From the NCBI GenBank assembly GCA_002338655.1, contig DDIU01000041.1, forward strand, positions 1-43,324: a stretch of DNA of 43,324 nt. Direction: 5' to 3'. This DNA comes from Flammeovirgaceae bacterium UBA1842. GTDB lineage: Bacteria; Bacteroidota; Bacteroidia; Cytophagales; Cyclobacteriaceae. Numbering within the stretch: the stretch's first letter is position 1; the number at the start of each line of letters is the position of its first letter. Below the pieces are notes generated by a model that was given only the letters and a program-made list of their open reading frames with translations, had not been told where the DNA came from and made no database searches. Below are positions 40,719-43,324 of the stretch, one piece after another. Both the position numbers and the translations under genes were made by a program.

Positions 40719-41750
40719 TTAAATCACTTTAATCAATAGATCTTTTTTTTCGGTCAGACTGCCAAAACGCTCACTACTTAAACCATTATCATTTAGTAGC
40801 TGCTCCACTTCATTGGTGGCATTATCCTCTACAGCCAATAGTAAACCACCACTGGTCTGAGGATCACACAGTATGAGTTTATTACTTTCTGCTTTAAGCA
40901 ACACACGATGCCCGTAGCTGTCCCAATTGCGGTGTGTGCCACCTGGTATGCATCCTTGATCTATGTAGGCTTGTACCTCCTTAAATACAGGCACTTTGTC
41001 AAATTCAATTTCTGCAGAGAGATTACTTCCTTCACACATTTCGGTAAGATGACCAAGAAGTCCGAAACCTGTTACATCGGTCATCGCCTTTACGCCTTTG
41101 ATTTCTGCCAGTTGCCAGCCTATTTTGTTCAGGGTGGTCATTGAGTCTGGGGCTAGATGGGCATGTTCCGACTGAAGTTTACTTTGCTTTTGAGCCGTAG
41201 TAAATATCCCTACACCGAGAGGTTTGGTTAAGTAGAGATGGCACCCTTTAGTGGCCGTGTCGTTTCGCTTGAGGTTTTTTAAATCCACCCTGCCCGTTAC
41301 TGCCAATCCAAATATAGGCTCCGGACTATCAATACTGTGTCCACCTGCCAGAATAATACCCGCCTCAGTGCAGGCCTGCCTGCCCCCTTCGAGCACTTGC
41401 TGCGCTACTTCCGGAGCTAATTTATTGATCGGCCAGCCCAAAATAGCGATGGCCAATAATGGCGATCCGCCCATAGCATATACATCACTAATGGCATTGG
41501 TGGCAGCGATCTTGCCAAAGGTAAATGGATCATCTACAATGGGCATAAAAAAATCAGTTGTGCTAATTACCGCAGTGCCATCGCCCATGTCATAAACGGC
41601 AGCATCATCACGGCTGTCATTTCCAACAATAAGCCGCGTATCTTTTAGTGGTGTAAGGTTAGTTTTTAAAATGGCAGTCAACACCTTGGGCGAAATTTTA
41701 CACCCACAGCCAGCACCATGGCTGTACTGGGTTAGTCTTATATCGTTCAT
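40719..41750 (-). CDS. selD: Selenide, water dikinase (selenophosphate synthase)
   Basis: Makes selenophosphate, the activated selenium donor, from selenide and ATP. 343 residues. The glycine-rich N-terminus HGAGCGCKISP carries Cys15 and Cys17 with Lys18; the essential residue is cysteine, not selenocysteine. The family motifs GNDSRDDAAVYDMGDG, STTDFFMPIVDDPF, AGGHSIDSPEPIFGLAVTG and VTGFGLLGHL are intact. It overlaps selU by 4 bases (ATGA) and is the second gene of the pair. With no selA, selB or Sec gene in the window, the visible use of its product is tRNA selenation. Confidence 0.96.
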   Translation of the reverse strand: MNDIRLTQYSHGAGCGCKISPKVLTAILKTNLTPLKDTRLIVGNDSRDDAAVYDMGDGTAVISTTDFFMPIVDDPFTFGKIAATNAISDVYAMGGSPLLAIAILGWPINKLAPEVAQQVLEGGRQACTEAGIILAGGHSIDSPEPIFGLAVTGRVDLKNLKRNDTATKGCHLYLTKPLGVGIFTTAQKQSKLQSEHAHLAPDSMTTLNKIGWQLAEIKGVKAMTDVTGFGLLGHLTEMCEGSNLSAEIEFDKVPVFKEVQAYIDQGCIPGGTHRNWDSYGHRVLLKAESNKLILCDPQTSGGLLLAVEDNATNEVEQLLNDNGLSSERFGSLTEKKDLLIKVI

Positions 41751-42763
41751 ACTTCTATTCTTTCAATTTCAAGTGCATTTTTATTATGATCGGTAGATGA
41801 AAGGGGGATATGTTCTACTTCATCCGCCCGATGTCTGTTTATTCCTTTTAAGTAGGATTTGTCGTAGTAATTTAAGGTAATCATTGCCACTTCATAGTAC
41901 TTTTCTTTTTCAAGTAGTTCGATGGCATTTTTGACGTTGAGTCCTCCTAATCGCTTTGTTATTTTATTCAGGGAATCAGCCAGTAAGTGATTATCGCATT
42001 GGGCATATTCTGTTACCAAATGCCGGGCTCTTTCTTCTTTGGGAATGTCGAGGAAATACAACTTGGCATTTTTCATCTGTTCATACAATTGAATGGGGAT
42101 CCGTACACTGCCTATCGTATGGCTTTCATCTTCTATCCAAATAGGCTCATTCAAGTTCAGGTTTTTCCATTCTTCAAATAAGTTGTTTTCAAACTGTTCG
42201 GTAGTTGGTTGATCTTTCTGGTCAATTCCACCAAAGGCAGACCCTTTGTGGTTGGCCAGTCCTTCAAGGTCAATAACCTGCTTACCATGTTTTTTAAGCT
42301 CATGTAGAATCGGTGTTTTACCACTACCGGTGTAGCCTCCCAATACTTTTAGATTGGCAGGTACAGCGAATTGCTGCAAAATGTAGTTTCTATACGATTT
42401 GTAACCACCTATAATCGTGCTTACCTCTTCAAAACTATTTTCGACCAGATGTTTTGCAAAATATTGGCTACGCATTCCACCTCGCCAGCAATGGACTAGG
42501 GCCTTACCATTGGGAGCTACCTTTAACGTATCAGAAATAAAGCTTTCCAGTTTAGGGGTTACGTATTTATAGCCTAAAGCAATAGCCGCTTCACTTGATT
42601 GCTGTTTGTAAACGGTACCCACATGTGCACGTTCTTCATTGGAAAATAAGGGGATATTTATTGCACCTGGGACATGACCATGTGCATATTCGCCCGGGGA
42701 GCGGACATCAATAATTGGCCGCTGTAGGGCTAATGCTTCCACTATTTTTAACTCAGAAACCAT
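41747..42763 (-). CDS. selU: tRNA 2-selenouridine synthase
   Basis: Exchanges sulfur for selenium in 2-thiouridine at wobble position 34 of tRNAs for Lys, Glu and Gln, using selenophosphate from SelD (also named MnmH). 338 residues: an N-terminal rhodanese domain with the catalytic cysteine in LVHCWRGGMRS (Cys92), then a P-loop region GGYTGSGKT (142-150) binding the prenyl/nucleotide substrate. The start at 42763 is the only reasonable ATG. The stop overlaps the selD start. A TACATTTA sequence (7 of 8 to the -7 consensus) precedes it on the minus strand. Confidence 0.95.
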   Translation of the reverse strand: MVSELKIVEALALQRPIIDVRSPGEYAHGHVPGAINIPLFSNEERAHVGTVYKQQSSEAAIALGYKYVTPKLESFISDTLKVAPNGKALVHCWRGGMRSQYFAKHLVENSFEEVSTIIGGYKSYRNYILQQFAVPANLKVLGGYTGSGKTPILHELKKHGKQVIDLEGLANHKGSAFGGIDQKDQPTTEQFENNLFEEWKNLNLNEPIWIEDESHTIGSVRIPIQLYEQMKNAKLYFLDIPKEERARHLVTEYAQCDNHLLADSLNKITKRLGGLNVKNAIELLEKEKYYEVAMITLNYYDKSYLKGINRHRADEVEHIPLSSTDHNKNALEIERIEV

Positions 42764-42805
42764 GACGGTAAATGTAGGTTTTTTTTAAGGGAGCCTCTGT
42801 GAATT

Positions 42806-42837
42806 TTCTCAGAGTCACTCGTAGAGGACTCTGAGAA
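42806..42837. repeat. Long hairpin upstream of selU
   Basis: TTCTCAGAGTC (42806-42816) and GACTCTGAGAA (42827-42837) are perfect inverted copies; an inner CTC/GAG adds 3 pairs past a bulged A. It lies between the stop of the small secreted gene and the selU start, both on the minus strand. No T tract follows on the minus strand, so it is not a classical terminator. It could be part of the selU leader. Confidence 0.6.
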
Positions 42838-42863
42838 GGGTAAATCTCGTCCTCGTTTCAGAT

Positions 42864-43274
42864 TTATGACTTCTCCATTTCAAGAATTATTGGTGTATCG
42901 CTAAAAGCAAAATAGTACTTCCCGTTTTGCTTTTCTACAAACATCACTAAATGATTATTTCCAACCTCAAGTTTTGTTTTTTCTGGATCATAGATCCAAT
43001 TTTGCCCATTTAAAAAAGTTAATTCTTTAATTATTTCAGGTGCATTTTCTTTCAATTTGAGCTCAAATTTCCCATCCTTTCTAAAAATGAATTGTGAGTT
43101 TATAAATGCTTCTTTCATCATCTGCATCATATTGTGGACTTCCGAATCTAGTCCTTTCGAAATAGTAGCATTTTTAACTGTCCATACTCCAGTAAATTCC
43201 ACATTAGTACTGTTCTGACAAAAAGTAGAAGTTGCAAACAATAAAATGAGTATTGTAAAAGTGGTCTTTTTCAT
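42864..43274 (-). CDS. Small secreted protein of unknown function
   Basis: A 136-residue protein with signal peptide MKKTTFTILILLFATSTFC followed by Gln. The cysteine is preceded by Phe, so it fits a signal-peptidase-I site better than a lipobox. The mature part opens FTGVWTVKNATIS, has FIFRKDGKFELKLKENAPEI and ends with short strands, reminiscent of lipocalin-like small beta-barrel proteins (the GxW opening is typical), but the family is not certain. Its ATG is about 18 bases from an attC-like half site at the right window edge, as in the cassette genes at the left edge. No matching inverted core was found behind its stop codon. Confidence 0.72.
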   Translation of the reverse strand: MKKTTFTILILLFATSTFCQNSTNVEFTGVWTVKNATISKGLDSEVHNMMQMMKEAFINSQFIFRKDGKFELKLKENAPEIIKELTFLNGQNWIYDPEKTKLEVGNNHLVMFVEKQNGKYYFAFSDTPIILEMEKS

Positions 43275-43289
43275 TTTTTATTTAGAATT

Positions 43290-43324
43290 ATGGATACGCT
43301 CGGCTATAGCAAGTGGCGGGTTTT
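43290..43324 (-). repeat. Partial attC-like repeat cut by the right window edge
   Basis: The plus strand reads ATACGCTCGGCTATAG, close to AACGCCCGGCTATG at 591 and AACACCCAGCTATC at 1267. It is followed by AAGTGGCGGG, similar to TTGTGGCGGA inside the larger element (675-683). The element continues beyond the window, so the other arm cannot be checked. Confidence 0.45.

Noticed and set aside
1..43324. tRNA, rRNA, transposase, phage or restriction genes
   Set aside because: Scanning both strands gave no cloverleaf-like element, rRNA segment or recognisable protein of these classes.

Overview
The window looks like a chromosome segment from a Bacteroidota bacterium, most likely a marine-type member of the Cytophagia (Cytophagales). 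Three things point there. Many genes are preceded by the Bacteroidota -7 promoter element TAnnTTTG, often only 10-30 bases from the start codon, and purine-rich ribosome binding sites are largely absent. Every signal-peptidase-I secretory protein I can identify has glutamine directly after the predicted cleavage site. The gene content also fits: a small DUF4295 ribosome-associated gene after rpmG, a DUF6452/DUF6048 pair, fused E1 alpha-beta, bacillithiol genes and a lipoprotein glutaminyl cyclase.

Layout. 1-1300: two small cassette-like units of unknown genes on the minus strand, separated by imperfect inverted repeats that behave like integron attC sites; no integrase is visible. 1.5-6 kb: rmuC, a small unknown gene, then on the minus strand ornithine aminotransferase, a membrane protein and hemB. 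6.1-7.8 kb: rpmB-rpmG-DUF4295, a terminator, then ftsY. 7.9-12.6 kb: a divergent pair of units, DUF6452-DUF6048 (minus) and rimO-bshC-5-formyl-THF cyclo-ligase (plus). 12.6-15 kb: M16 peptidase-ispF-mnmD (minus). 15-20.4 kb: fused 2-oxo acid dehydrogenase E1, a 987-residue very basic secreted repeat protein, and the bacillithiol-linked ytxJ. 20.4-25.7 kb: an OsmC protein, an outer-membrane-type protein, lipA, and two tandem paralogous M28 peptidases. 25.9-29.8 kb: gcvP and a lipoprotein glutaminyl-cyclase-like M28 enzyme. 29.9-34.6 kb: rimP-nusA-infB with a GC-rich leader hairpin. 34.8-40.7 kb: a zinc-ribbon membrane protein, class II aldolase, accD, a large FtsX/MacB-type permease and a small secreted protein. 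40.7-43.3 kb: selD-selU (minus), another small secreted protein and a further attC-like half site at the right edge.

How genes connect. Translation and tRNA modification are prominent (rpmB, rpmG, rimO, rimP, nusA, infB, mnmD, selU, selD): MnmD completes the mnm5 group and SelU with SelD replaces sulfur by selenium at the same wobble uridine. Lipoate and one-carbon functions cluster loosely (lipA, E1, gcvP, 5-formyl-THF cyclo-ligase), since both 2-oxo acid dehydrogenases and the glycine cleavage system need lipoyl carriers. bshC and ytxJ point to bacillithiol as the low-molecular-weight thiol. The secreted M28-type glutaminyl cyclase is the enzyme expected to cyclise the N-terminal glutamines seen on the secretory proteins here.

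The most unusual items are the cassette/attC-like region at the left end, the basic repeat protein at 17-20 kb, the complete loss of the four zinc-ligand cysteines in AccD, the leader hairpin before rimP, and the tandem-repeat hairpin after lipA. No tRNA, rRNA, CRISPR array, transposase or phage gene was recognised, and no stretch longer than 300 bases lacks a gene or described element.
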